Positions 18,743 through 27,140 of a DNA stretch of 64,000 nt are shown piece by piece. A model generated the notes under the pieces. It worked only from the letters and a program-made list of their open reading frames with translations, ran no database searches and was not told where the DNA came from. How positions within the stretch are numbered: position 1 is the first letter of the stretch; every line of letters begins with the position of its first letter. A program made the position numbers and the translations under genes. The DNA comes from Streptomyces noursei. GTDB lineage: Bacteria > Actinomycetota > Actinomycetes > Streptomycetales > Streptomycetaceae. Location of the stretch: NCBI RefSeq assembly GCF_016917755.1, contig NZ_CP070326.1:5394001-5458000 (forward strand), written 5' to 3'.

Positions 18743-19709
18743 CCGCCCCCTCGAAGAGCACGAAGGCGGGGTCGACCTGGGCGGCCAGGTCGGCCCCGGT
18801 CTTGGCGTTGCCCCAGCTCTCCGCGTTCTTCAGGTGGAAGTGCACCATCTGGCGTGTGTAGCGCTCCCAGTCGCGGCGCTCATAGGAGGCGTCGGCGGTG
18901 TCGTGCAGGATCTCCAGGGCGCGGCGGTTGCCCTCCTCCAGGAGGGCGAAGGGGGCCGGCCGCCCCTTCTCCACGGCCCGCACCCAGTCCGAGTGACCGA
19001 CGCACACCAGCAGGTCCTCGCCCACCTCGGCACGCAGGAACGCCAGATCGTCCGCCCCCTGGACCTTGTTTCCGATGACCTTCAACGGGACGCCGAAGTC
19101 CCGCGCGTACTCCTTGTACTGGCGGTAGACCGCGATGCCCTTACGGGTCGGCTCGGCGACCAGGAAGGTCATGTCGAAACGGGTGAACATCCCGGAGGCG
19201 AAGGAGTCCGATCCGGCGGTCATGTCGACGACGACGTACTCCCTGCGGCCGTCGACGAGGTGGTTCAGGTACAGCTCGACCGCGCCGACCTTGGAGTGGT
19301 AGCAGGCCACACCCAGATCGGACTCGGTGAACGGGCCGGTGGCCAGCAGCCGCACCGCACCGTCATCGAGGGCCAGCGCCCGCGCGCAGGCGTCGTGGAC
19401 CGGGTTGTCCTCGCAGACCCGCAACAGCCGCGACCCCTCACCGGGAGGAGTGGTCTTGATCATCGTCTCGGTGGACGGGATGCGGGGGTTGTTGCCACGC
19501 AAGTAGTCCTTGATCAAAGGGAGCTGAGCGCCCATCGCGGGCAGTGCGGCGGCCTCCGCCTCGTCCATGCCGAGCGCGACGCCCAGGTGCTGATTGATGT
19601 CGGCGTCCACCGCGATGACGGGGATCCGGGCCGCGGCGAGGTGCCGGATGAACAGGGAGGACAGCGTGGTCTTGCCACTGCCGCCCTTGCCTACGAAAGC
19701 GATCTTCAT
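18723..19709 (-). CDS. CooC/MinD-like P-loop ATPase
   Basis: A 328-aa protein from ATG 19709. It has a deviant Walker A, GKGGSGKTT, at residues 7-15, a Walker A' region VIAVDADINQHLGVALG, and VVVDMTAGSDSFASG as Walker B. This arrangement resembles CooC, the nickel-inserting ATPase for CO dehydrogenase, but no CO dehydrogenase gene is in view, so the client is unknown. The gene is divergent from the Fic-like gene 101 bases away. The 3' end overlaps the convergent lipoprotein gene. Confidence 0.8.
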   Translation of the reverse strand: MKIAFVGKGGSGKTTLSSLFIRHLAAARIPVIAVDADINQHLGVALGMDEAEAAALPAMGAQLPLIKDYLRGNNPRIPSTETMIKTTPPGEGSRLLRVCEDNPVHDACARALALDDGAVRLLATGPFTESDLGVACYHSKVGAVELYLNHLVDGRREYVVVDMTAGSDSFASGMFTRFDMTFLVAEPTRKGIAVYRQYKEYARDFGVPLKVIGNKVQGADDLAFLRAEVGEDLLVCVGHSDWVRAVEKGRPAPFALLEEGNRRALEILHDTADASYERRDWERYTRQMVHFHLKNAESWGNAKTGADLAAQVDPAFVLFEGAATPQPA

Positions 19710-19809
19710 GTTCGGCAGGCTAGGTGTGGCAAACCTCTCGGCGGGTGGTTTACGTGAAGAAGACCACTCCTTCGAGGGGTCCGGCCTGGTGGTGCGTAGG
19801 GTCGTCCTC

Positions 19810-20667
19810 ATGGCTGGAATCTCCGGGGGGACGCCCCCCGAACCCCCGCAGGCGAGCAACGACCCGCTCGCGTCCCTGGCGTCGCTCCCGGGGGTCGCCG
19901 ACTCCGTGGACTCCGTCCGCAAGGCCGTCGACCGGGTCTACGGGCACCGGGTCATGCGACGTCGCAGCACCGAGATCACCGCCGAGGCGGCGCTGCGCGG
20001 GGCCCGGGCTTCCGCGGCGCTCTCCGGGGCGGACTGGGCGCTGGAAGAGGTCCGGCGGCGCACCGACTTCGGTGCCGGGGGCGAGCCGCGCACGGTCGGC
20101 GCGGCGCTGCGGCTGACCGCCGAGGCGGGCCAACTGCTGAGCGTCTGGCGGCAGTCGCCGCTGCGGGTGCTGGCCCGGCTCCATCTGGTCGCGGCCGGCG
20201 GCGGCGTGGACGACGAGACGGTGGGGCGGCCCCGGCAGGGTGCCGAGCCGGTGGACGAGCCGCTGGTCGAGCTGCCGTTGCCGGACGCCGACGAGGTCGC
20301 CGGGCGGCTGGACGGGCTGTCCCGGCTGTTGCTGGCGGGCACCGCGGCACCGGCCCTGGTGACGGCCGCGGTGGTGCACGGCGAACTGATGGCGCTGCGG
20401 CCCTTCGGCTCGTACAACGGGCTGGTCGCGCGGACGGCGGAGCGGATCGTGCTGGTCGGCAGCGGTCTGGACCCGAAGTCGATCTGCCCGGCCGAGGTCG
20501 GGCACGCGGAACAGGGGAGCGCGGCCTACACGGCGGCCCTCCAGGGGTACGTCTCGGGCACCCCGGAAGGCATGGCGCAGTGGATCGCCCACTGTGGGCG
20601 CGCGGTCGAGCTGGGTGTACGGGAGAGCACGGCGGTCTGCGAGGCGCTGCAGCGCGGTGCGGCGTAA
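19810..20667 (+). CDS. Fic-like protein with a degenerate active-site motif
   Basis: A 285-aa protein from ATG 19810. The segment HGELMALRPFGSYNGLVAR aligns with the Fic core HxFx(D/E)GNGRxxR by its RPF...NG..AR pattern, but the first catalytic His is displaced and the GNGR loop reads SYNGLV. Most of the upstream sequence is helical, as in Fic folds. Canonical AMP transfer is doubtful, and the protein may be a divergent or inactive member. It is divergent from the CooC-like ATPase. Streptomyces homologues are, as I recall, often annotated as oxidoreductase or Fic-family protein. Confidence 0.65.
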   Translation: MAGISGGTPPEPPQASNDPLASLASLPGVADSVDSVRKAVDRVYGHRVMRRRSTEITAEAALRGARASAALSGADWALEEVRRRTDFGAGGEPRTVGAALRLTAEAGQLLSVWRQSPLRVLARLHLVAAGGGVDDETVGRPRQGAEPVDEPLVELPLPDADEVAGRLDGLSRLLLAGTAAPALVTAAVVHGELMALRPFGSYNGLVARTAERIVLVGSGLDPKSICPAEVGHAEQGSAAYTAALQGYVSGTPEGMAQWIAHCGRAVELGVRESTAVCEALQRGAA

Positions 20668-20697
20668 CAACGCGGCGCACGGCCCCCGACACGGGTT

Positions 20698-20727
20698 GCG
20701 GCGGTACCAACCCTGAGGTACCGCCGC
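20698..20727. terminator. Bidirectional hairpin between convergent genes
   Basis: A perfect 11-bp inverted repeat, GCGGCGGTACC at 20698-20708 and its complement at 20717-20727, with an 8-base loop. It lies 30 bases after the Fic-like stop and about 210 bases from the HAD gene end. The rest of the 267-base gap (20668-20934) is A+T-richer than average, with no gene seen. Confidence 0.65.
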
Positions 20728-20934
20728 TGGCACGTCTGTCGAGTTACCAAGCGTGCACGAATTTTTGCCCATCAGGTCGGATTCGTTGTCCGCTTACCTG
20801 GTGCGGCTGGCCCGTAATCGACGGGTCGGCGTCGCGTGGGTGCTCGGCATTCATGCGTCGGTCCGTGGGCCTCGATGCGTTAAAGGCGTTCCTCTCGGAT
20901 GTCCTTGGTCTCGCGGGCCGTTAAGTCCTTTGTA

Positions 20935-21843
20935 CTACTCATGGGGGAGGAGCGGAACCCCAGCCCGCAGATCTTTACGTTTGCCCGCAAATGCGGGCAA
21001 TACGGCAAGCCGTTTCTTTCCCGTATTACGGCGGCTCGCGTACCAGACCAGGGTTGCGGTGGCGGCCGCCGCGCCGACCGCGGCGACGGCGGTGATCACC
21101 GGCCGGGAGGGCATCGCCAGGGTGGGAAGCCGCTTCTTGAGCGGCACCGGTCGGCTGAAGGTGACCACCGGCCAGCCGCGGGCGGTCGCCTCGCGGCGCA
21201 GCGCCCGGTCCGGATTGACCGCGCAGGGGTTGCCGACCGTTTCCAGCATCGGCACATCGGTGATCGAGTCGCTGTACGCGTAGCAGCGCTGGAGGTCGTA
21301 TCCCTCGGACGCGGCGAGTTCCCGTACGGCCTCCGCCTTGGTGGGCCCGTAGGCGTAATACTCCACTTCTCCGGTGAAGCGGCCGTCGTCGCCGACCACC
21401 ATTCTGGTGGCCACCACCCGGTCCGCGCCCAGGAGTTCACCGATCGGCCCGACGACCTCGGCGCCGGAGGTGGAGACGATCACGACGTCCCGTCCGGCCG
21501 CGTGGTGTTCCTCGATGAGCGAGGCGGCTTCGTCGTAAATGATCGGGTCGATGAGATCGTGCAGGGTTTCGGCGACGATCTCCCGGACCTGGGCCACGTC
21601 CCAGCCGCGGCACAGCGACGAGAGATATTCCCGCATCCGCTCCATCTGGTCGTGATCGGCGCCGCCCGCGAGGAACACGAACTGGGCGTACGCGGTGCGC
21701 AGTACGGCCCGCCGATTGATCAGGCCGCCTTGGTAGAAGGACTTGCTGAAGGTCAGCGTGCTCGACTTTGCAATGACGGTCTTGTCCAAGTCGAAGAACG
21801 CGGCAGTACGGGGAGTCGAGTGAGGCACGGAGTGGTTTTCCAC
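20935..21843 (-). CDS. HAD-superfamily hydrolase, subfamily IB
   Basis: A protein of about 302 aa. The start is placed at GTG 21843 (VENHSVPHS); an ATG at 21867 is the alternative. HAD motifs are clear: I, FFDLDKTVI (DxDxT); II, VIVSTSGAEVV; III/IV, GPTKAEAV and YAYSDSITDVPML. The subfamily IB pattern (YxDSxxDxxML) is typical of SerB/CicA-like phosphatases. A hydrophobic segment near the C-terminus (VITAVAAVGAAAATATLVWYA) followed by a basic tail suggests membrane anchoring. The substrate is unknown; phosphoserine and phospholipid-type monoesters are possible. Confidence 0.87.
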   Translation of the reverse strand: MENHSVPHSTPRTAAFFDLDKTVIAKSSTLTFSKSFYQGGLINRRAVLRTAYAQFVFLAGGADHDQMERMREYLSSLCRGWDVAQVREIVAETLHDLIDPIIYDEAASLIEEHHAAGRDVVIVSTSGAEVVGPIGELLGADRVVATRMVVGDDGRFTGEVEYYAYGPTKAEAVRELAASEGYDLQRCYAYSDSITDVPMLETVGNPCAVNPDRALRREATARGWPVVTFSRPVPLKKRLPTLAMPSRPVITAVAAVGAAAATATLVWYASRRNTGKKRLAVLPAFAGKRKDLRAGVPLLPHE

Positions 21844-21989
21844 GGGGCGAGCATAGGCGCCCACCATTCGGCGTAAGGTGTGGCGCGTGGGTTTGCCTGA
21901 GAAGGCTCTCGGGTACACCATGGAAGTCACGGATCGTTCGCGACCGTGCTAACCCGGTCCGGCTCCTCCCCCCCCGAGTCGGCCGTGGG

Positions 21990-22024
21990 GACGACCCCCG
22001 CTCTCCCCCCCGGCGGGGGTCGTC
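21990..22024. terminator. 12-bp perfect inverted repeat in a divergent region
   Basis: GACGACCCCCGC at 21990-22001 and its exact complement at 22013-22024, with an 11-base pyrimidine-rich loop. It looks like a terminator but lies between divergent genes (HAD and ssd), so it may close a short leader or antisense transcript. The rest of 21844-22324 carries the divergent promoters and DnaA-box-like motifs. Confidence 0.5.
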
Positions 22025-22197
22025 GCATGTCCGGATGCTTTTTCTGCCGTGAGCCCCTGATGTAGCCGCTCTTCGCGCGTTGTCGGCGTGCGCTTCTGTC
22101 ATGCATATGCCATCACTCAGGGTAGTCGTCGCGCTGCTCTGCGGAGGCTTCCCATACGCCTCAGAAGTGTCCCTTCGTCGCTGGAATAGGTGACGGG

Positions 22198-22245
22198 GAT
22201 ATTCACAGCCGCGGAGTTGTCCACAGATTTGGGTCAAGATCCACA
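22198..22245. promoter_or_regulatory. Cluster of DnaA-box-like motifs upstream of ssd
   Basis: TTGTCCACA at 22217-22225 is the preferred Streptomyces DnaA box. It is flanked within 25 bases by ATATTCACA and AGATCCACA, each 7 of 9 matches to TTATCCACA. The cluster lies about 100 bases upstream of the ssd-tad operon. Control of this operon by DnaA is only a hypothesis, since single boxes are common. Confidence 0.3.
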
Positions 22246-22324
22246 GAGATTTCCCGATCGCTGCACCGTGAAAGTCCGCGAAGTTCGCGGAAGCGCGAGT
22301 TGCGTAGCGATAGGGGGACAGAAC

Positions 22325-23524
22325 GTGTCCGGATCATCTACTTCCGACCAGCTGGTGCGAAGCGGTGAAGAGCGGGACGGTCCGCTGCTGATCACCGAAG
22401 ACGAAGAGCTCCTCGACGACCTTCTGCGGCTGTGCGCGGCGGCCGGCGCGCTGCCCCACGTGGCGCACCGGCCGCCGCCGCGGAAAGAGGAGTGGGAATC
22501 GGCGCCGCTGGTGGTCGTCGGGGCGGACGTCGCCGGTCGGTTGTCCGCCACCGGCCGCCGGGCGGGCGTCATCATCGCCGGTCGCGACGCCGACCACGCC
22601 GACGATGTCGCCGTGCTGCGCCAGGCGGTGGCGATCGGGGCCGAGCGGGTGCTGGCCCTCCCCGACGGCGAGCGCTGGCTGGTGGACCGGATCGCCGACG
22701 CGGTCGAGGGGGCCGGGCCGCCGGCCCTGACGGTCGGGGTCATCGGCGGGCGCGGCGGCGCCGGGGCGAGCACCCTGGCGGCCGCGCTGGCCGTCACCGC
22801 CGCCCGCACGGGGGAGCGCACCCTGCTCGTGGACGGCGACCCCCTGGGCGGTGGGCTCGACGTCCTGCTGGGCGGCGAGCAGGAGAAGGGGCTGCGGTGG
22901 CCCGCCTTCGCCGAGTCGCGCGGCCGGGTGGCGGGTGGCGCGCTCGCCGAGTCGCTGCCCAGGCTGCACTCCTTACGGGTCCTGAGCTGGGACCGGGGCG
23001 CGGAGGTGGCGATCCCGCCGCCGGCCGTGCGGGCGGTACTGGCCGCGGCCCGGCGGCGTGGCGGGGTGGTGGTCGTCGACCTGCCGCGCAGGGTCGACGG
23101 GACGGTGGCCGAGGCGCTGGCGCAGGTGGACGTCGGGCTGCTGCTCGTCCCCGCGGAGCTGCGCGCGGTGGCGGCGGCCCGCCGGGTGGCCGACGGGGTG
23201 CGGGCGGTGCTCCGCGACGTCCGGGTGGTGGCCTGCGGGCATCCCGGACCGGGGTGCGGCGGCGGGCCGACGGCCGAGGAGATCGCGCGCCTGGTGGGGC
23301 TGCCGTTGGCGGGTGAACTGCCGTGGGAGGCGGGGCTGTCGGAGGACTTGGCGCGGGGGCGGGTGCCCGGTGCACGGGCGCGGGGGCCGCTGGCGCGGTT
23401 CTGCGCGGGGTTCTGGGGGCGGGCCAGGGGCGGCGGAGGGGGAAGAGGAGGAGGGGCCGGCGCGGTGACCGCCGTGGACGCGGGCCGCGGGGCCGAGCCG
23501 GGGCCGGGGGGTGCGCCGGAATGA
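22325..23524 (+). CDS. Septum-site-determining-like protein Ssd / CpaE-TadZ-type ATPase
   Basis: A 399-aa protein from GTG 22325, preceded by AGGGGG. Residues 20-130 form a receiver-like domain, followed by a MinD-like domain with a deviant P-loop, GGRGGAGASTLAAALA (Ser in place of the usual Lys-Thr), and DGDPLGGGLDVLLG. This is the Ssd/CpaE layout found at the head of actinobacterial tad operons; mycobacterial Ssd affects septum formation. Here it probably positions the Tad machine. The C-terminal 60 residues are Gly/Arg/Ala-rich and low complexity. The stop overlaps the start of a small ORF by ATGA. Confidence 0.85.
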   Translation: MSGSSTSDQLVRSGEERDGPLLITEDEELLDDLLRLCAAAGALPHVAHRPPPRKEEWESAPLVVVGADVAGRLSATGRRAGVIIAGRDADHADDVAVLRQAVAIGAERVLALPDGERWLVDRIADAVEGAGPPALTVGVIGGRGGAGASTLAAALAVTAARTGERTLLVDGDPLGGGLDVLLGGEQEKGLRWPAFAESRGRVAGGALAESLPRLHSLRVLSWDRGAEVAIPPPAVRAVLAAARRRGGVVVVDLPRRVDGTVAEALAQVDVGLLLVPAELRAVAAARRVADGVRAVLRDVRVVACGHPGPGCGGGPTAEEIARLVGLPLAGELPWEAGLSEDLARGRVPGARARGPLARFCAGFWGRARGGGGGRGGGAGAVTAVDAGRGAEPGPGGAPE

Positions 23525-23718
23525 GGTGGCGGAAGAGGGGAGCGGTGCGGACCCGGGGCCGGGCGGCCGGCGGGCGGTGCGGTCCGCGGTTCGGGAACTG
23601 GTGGTGGGACGGGCTGCTGTGTGGGGCGGGGTGGTGGTCCCGTAGGAGCGGGGGTGCCGTCGGGCCCTTCGGGGCCGCGTGGTCGGCGGCGACCGCCGGG
23701 GGCGGTGGCGCGGGATGA
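23521..23718 (+). CDS. Possible small Arg/Gly/Trp-rich protein coupled at both ends
   Basis: A 65-aa frame fills the gap between ssd and tadA exactly. Its ATG sits in an ATGA with the ssd stop at 23521-23524, and its TGA sits in an ATGA with the tadA start at 23715-23718. The composition is basic and rich in Gly and Trp (GNWWWDG), with no recognised family. Such composition is also expected from non-coding GC-rich DNA, so the reality of the protein is uncertain. At minimum the frame could serve to carry ribosomes from ssd to tadA. Confidence 0.35.
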   Translation: MRWRKRGAVRTRGRAAGGRCGPRFGNWWWDGLLCGAGWWSRRSGGAVGPFGAAWSAATAGGGGAG

Positions 23719-24872
23719 GCCGGGAACTACTGGATGTGGTGCGCCGACGGCTCGCCGAGGCCGGGGCGGAACCGACGCCGGCCCGGGTCGCGGTGGCGCT
23801 GCGCGAGGAGGGGCGCCTCCTCGGGGACTCCGAAGTGCTGGGCGTAGTAGGCGCGTTGCGCTCGGAAATGGTGGGCAGCGGCCCGCTGGAGCCGCTGTTG
23901 GCCGCGCCCGACGTGACGGACGTGCTGGTGACCGCCCCGGACGCGGTGTGGGTGGACCGGGGTGGCGGACTGGAGCGCACCGACGTCCGCTTCCGGGACG
24001 CGGCCGAGGTCCGCAGACTGGCCCAGCGGCTGGCGGCGGTCGCCGGGCGGCGGCTGGACGACGCCCGGCCGTGGGTGGACGCCCGGCTCCCGGACGGCAC
24101 GCGGCTGCACGCCGTGCTGCCCCCGGTGGCGGTCGCCGGGACGTGCCTGTCCTTACGGGTGCTGCGGCCCCGGGCCTTCGCCCTTCCGGAGCTGCTGGCG
24201 GCCGGGACGGTTCCGCCGGGTGGTGACCGGCTGCTCCGGGCGCTGTTGGACGCGCGACTGTCGTTCCTGGTCAGCGGGGGTACGGGCTCCGGCAAGACCA
24301 CGTTGCTCAGCACGCTGCTCGGGCTGGTCGGCCCGGCCGAGCGGATCGTGCTGGCCGAGGACTCGGCGGAGCTGCGGCCGGACCACCCCCATGTGGTGCG
24401 GCTGGAGACCCGCCCCGCCAATCAGGAGGGCGTCGGCCGGGTGACCCTGCGGGACCTGGTGCGGCAGGCGCTGCGGATGCGGCCGGACCGGTTGGTGGTC
24501 GGTGAGGTGCGCGGCACCGAGGTCACCGATCTGCTGGCGGCCCTCAATACGGGCCATGAGGGCGGCTGTTGCACGGTCCATGCCAATGCCGCGTGCGATG
24601 TGCCGGCTCGTCTGGAGGCGCTGGGGTGCACCGCGGGGCTGGATCGCGCGGCCCTGCACAGCCAGTTGGCGGCCGGGCTGTCCGTCGTGCTGCACCTCGT
24701 GCGCGACCGGGCCGGGCGGCGTCGGATCTCCGAGATCCACGTCCTGGAGCGGGACCGGGACGGCTTCGTGGTGACCGTTCCGGCGGCGATCTGGAGCCCG
24801 GAGGGGTTCCAGGAGGCGCGTGGCTGGGGGCGGTTGGCGCGGCTGTGCGAGAGGGGTGGCCAGGGGTGCTGA
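23715..24872 (+). CDS. tadA: TadA/CpaF-type secretion ATPase
   Basis: A 385-aa protein from ATG 23715. It shows the N-terminal domain with GSGPLEPLLAAPDVTDVLV, Walker A SGGTGSGKTTLL near residue 194, the Asp box (IVLAEDSAEL), Walker B-like LVVGEVRGTEV, and a His box, GHEGGCCTVHANAA. These are typical of the CpaF/TadA branch of type II/IV secretion ATPases. It would power assembly or secretion of Flp-like pilins encoded downstream. It is within an operon with overlapping neighbours on both sides. Confidence 0.92.
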   Translation: MSRELLDVVRRRLAEAGAEPTPARVAVALREEGRLLGDSEVLGVVGALRSEMVGSGPLEPLLAAPDVTDVLVTAPDAVWVDRGGGLERTDVRFRDAAEVRRLAQRLAAVAGRRLDDARPWVDARLPDGTRLHAVLPPVAVAGTCLSLRVLRPRAFALPELLAAGTVPPGGDRLLRALLDARLSFLVSGGTGSGKTTLLSTLLGLVGPAERIVLAEDSAELRPDHPHVVRLETRPANQEGVGRVTLRDLVRQALRMRPDRLVVGEVRGTEVTDLLAALNTGHEGGCCTVHANAACDVPARLEALGCTAGLDRAALHSQLAAGLSVVLHLVRDRAGRRRISEIHVLERDRDGFVVTVPAAIWSPEGFQEARGWGRLARLCERGGQGC

Positions 24873-25798
24873 GGGACGCGGTGGGGCCGGTGGTGCTGCC
24901 GGCCGCGGTGGGATGTGCGGCGGTGCTGGCGCGGCGGCTGCGGCGTGGGCGCGCCCTGCGGCGGCGGATGGCTGCGCTCCTGGGGGACGCCGGGGCGGTG
25001 TCCGTCGCGGCGGGACGGCCGGACCGCGGGCGCGGTGCGGTGTTGCGGGAGTGGTGTGCCGGGCGGGCGGTCGACGGCGGTGGCGGCCGGCGGTGGCGGC
25101 TGGGGCGCCGGCGCGAGGTCGGCACGGAGATCTGGTGCGTGCCGGCCGGGGTCGCGCTGGGGGTGCTGGGGCGGTCGGTGCTGCCGGTGCTGGGTTCCGT
25201 GGTGGCGCTGGTCGTCGTACGACGGTGGCTGGCGGCGCGGGCGCGGCAGCGGGCGGCGGACCGGCGGGCGGCGGCGGTGATCGGGTTCTGCGGGGCGGTG
25301 GCGGCGGAACTGCGGGCCGGCCGGCAGCCGGATCGGGCCCTGGTCGTGGCCGGGGCGTCGGGTCTGGGGGAGGCGGGGCCTGCGGTGCTGGCGGCGGCGC
25401 GGTACGGCGGGGACGTCCCCGGGGCGCTGCGGGCGGCGGCGCGGCAGCCCGGCGCCGAGGGGCTCGCCGGAGCGGCGGCGTGCTGGCAGGTGGCCCTGGA
25501 GGGCGGTGCGGGGCTGGCCCGCGGGCTGGAGCGGATCGCGTCCGGGCTCGCCGCGCAGCGCGACCAACGGGAGGAGTTACGGGCCCAGTTGGCCGGGCCG
25601 CGGGCCACCGCTCTGATGCTCGCCCTGCTGCCGGCGGGCGGGCTCCTGATGGGCGGTGCGCTCGGTGCCGATCCCCTCGGGGTGCTGCTGCACACCCCGG
25701 CCGGCTGGGGGTGCCTGGCTGCCGGCGGGCTACTGGAGTGGGGCGGGGTGGCTTGGACGGCCCGGATCGTCGCCGAGGCGTCGGCGGAGCGGAAGTGA
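24866..25798 (+). CDS. tadB: TadB-like inner-membrane platform protein (T2SS F domain)
   Basis: A 310-aa protein from GTG 24866, overlapping tadA by 7 bases. It contains N- and C-terminal hydrophobic helices and a cytoplasmic helical bundle (FCGAVAAELRAGRQPDRALVVA) with the T2SSF pattern ending LMLALLPAGGLLMG. It is the platform partner of the TadA ATPase. The protein is extremely rich in Gly, Ala and Arg, like the rest of this operon. Confidence 0.85.
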   Translation: MLRDAVGPVVLPAAVGCAAVLARRLRRGRALRRRMAALLGDAGAVSVAAGRPDRGRGAVLREWCAGRAVDGGGGRRWRLGRRREVGTEIWCVPAGVALGVLGRSVLPVLGSVVALVVVRRWLAARARQRAADRRAAAVIGFCGAVAAELRAGRQPDRALVVAGASGLGEAGPAVLAAARYGGDVPGALRAAARQPGAEGLAGAAACWQVALEGGAGLARGLERIASGLAAQRDQREELRAQLAGPRATALMLALLPAGGLLMGGALGADPLGVLLHTPAGWGCLAAGGLLEWGGVAWTARIVAEASAERK

Positions 25799-25814
25799 GG
25801 GGGAGGTGGGTGTG

Positions 25815-26681
25815 GTGAGTCCGGAAGTTGTCCACAGGGTGGGGATGGCGGTGCTGGCCGCGGCGGCCGTGCTGTGTGCGGCGGCGCTGGGGCGGCTGCT
25901 GCATGGCGAGCGTGCCGTGCGGCGGCGGGTGCCGATGGTCCTGGAAGGTGCCGCCAGCGGGCTGTACGGCGGTGAGGAGGGCCTGCGCGCACGGAGGCGG
26001 TGGGTCGTCCGAGGCCGGCGGCGGAGGCGGGCAGCGGCCCGAGGAGGCGGCTCATGGGGCGGCCCACGGGGCGATCGGCTGAAGGAGTGGGCCGGGCCTC
26101 TGGGGGTGGCCGGATGCGTGGCCGTCCTTCTGGGCGGCGTCACCGGGCTGCTGGTGGGGCCTGTCGCCGGTTGGGGCGCGTACCACTGGCTGCGACGGCA
26201 ACGGGCCGCGGCGGCCGACCGGGGCGCGGCTACGCGGGTGGCCGCCGAACTGGCCCCGGCCGGGGATCTCCTGGCGGCCTGTCTGGCGGCCGGGGCCGGT
26301 CCGCGGGAGGCGGCCGAAGCGGTGGGCCGGTCGCTGGACGGGACGGTCGCCGAGCGCTTGCGCTACGTCGCGGCGGAACTACGGCTGGGCGGTGAACCGA
26401 CCGCGGTATGGCCGCGGTTGGCGGAACTCCCGGGAGCCGGGGCACTGGCGCGCTGCATGGAGCGCGCCGGGATATCGGGGGCCCCGGCCGTGGAGCCGGC
26501 CTCCCGGATCGCGGCCGAGCTGCGTGCCGAGTGGGGCCGGGCCGCGACCGCACGGGCCCGGCGGGCGGGGGTGCTGGTCACCCTCCCGCTGTCCGGGTGC
26601 TTCCTGCCGGCCTTCCTGGTGCTCGGGGTGGCACCGGTGCTGCTCGGACTGGCGGGCGGACTGCTGGGAGGTGACGGCTGA
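25815..26681 (+). CDS. tadC: TadC-like inner-membrane platform protein (T2SS F domain)
   Basis: A 288-aa protein. GTG 25815 is selected because the GGGGGAGG run lies 8 bases upstream; GTGs at 25806 and 25812 are alternatives. Two hydrophobic helices near the middle frame WAGPLGVAGCVAVLLGGVTG. The T2SSF core follows (AAELAPAGDLLAACLAAGAGPREAAEAVG), and a final membrane hairpin ends VAPVLLGLAGG. It pairs with TadB. A patterned 270-base gap separates it from the pilin-like gene. Confidence 0.83.
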   Translation: MSPEVVHRVGMAVLAAAAVLCAAALGRLLHGERAVRRRVPMVLEGAASGLYGGEEGLRARRRWVVRGRRRRRAAARGGGSWGGPRGDRLKEWAGPLGVAGCVAVLLGGVTGLLVGPVAGWGAYHWLRRQRAAAADRGAATRVAAELAPAGDLLAACLAAGAGPREAAEAVGRSLDGTVAERLRYVAAELRLGGEPTAVWPRLAELPGAGALARCMERAGISGAPAVEPASRIAAELRAEWGRAATARARRAGVLVTLPLSGCFLPAFLVLGVAPVLLGLAGGLLGGDG

Positions 26682-26951
26682 GCCGACACGGCGATGCGGT
26701 GATGCGGTGGCCCGGCGGTCGGGTGGCCCGGCGGTCCGGCGTACGGAAGAGGGATCAGACGCGTCGGACGAGACCGAGACCGAGGCCGAGGCCCGACCGC
26801 GAAAGGGACTTCACCGGGCCCCATGGGCCTCATGGGCCTCACGGCTTCACCGCCGCACGGATCCACGGATCCACGGAATGACGGATTCACATGCACGGAA
26901 TCGCGGACTCCCCGGGAGTTCGGGATTCGCGAGATGCCAAGGAGGCAGCAG
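26682..26951. repeat. Intergenic region built of short imperfect tandem duplications
   Basis: Successive short units are repeated: GATGCGGT twice, then GGCCCGGCGGTC twice, then GAGACCGA/GACCGAG/GCCGAG, then CATGGGCCT twice, then CACGGATC twice with a third partial copy. No open frame is convincing. The Shine-Dalgarno sequence AAGGAGG of the next gene is at 26939-26945. Confidence 0.6.
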
Positions 26952-27140
26952 ATGTTCGGTCGATGGTGGGCGCGGGTGCGCGCGGCCGGGGCGGACCGCG
27001 GGATGAGCACCGCGGAGTACGCCGTGGGCACGCTGGCGGCGTGCGCGTTCGCGGCGGTGCTCTACAAGCTCGTGACGAGCGGACCGGTGGCCGCCGCGCT
27101 GCGGTCCGTGCTCCAGAGGGCGCTCGATGTGCCGTTCTGA
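26952..27140 (+). CDS. DUF4244 / Flp-like small pilin candidate
   Basis: A 62-aa protein from ATG 26952, with AAGGAGG six bases before it. A basic N-terminus is followed by DRGMSTAEYAVGTLAACAFAAVLYKLV, a single hydrophobic helix with a Glu-Tyr pair at its start, as in Flp prepilins (E5-Y6). A Gly-Met at the junction would be the prepilin peptidase site. It is the probable major substrate of the Tad apparatus. It overlaps the following tadE by 14 bases. Confidence 0.82.
   Translation: MFGRWWARVRAAGADRGMSTAEYAVGTLAACAFAAVLYKLVTSGPVAAALRSVLQRALDVPF

Noticed and set aside
18723..19709. CO dehydrogenase maturation factor CooC
   Set aside because: The P-loop resembles CooC, but no CO dehydrogenase or other Ni enzyme gene is nearby, so the specific function is not claimed.
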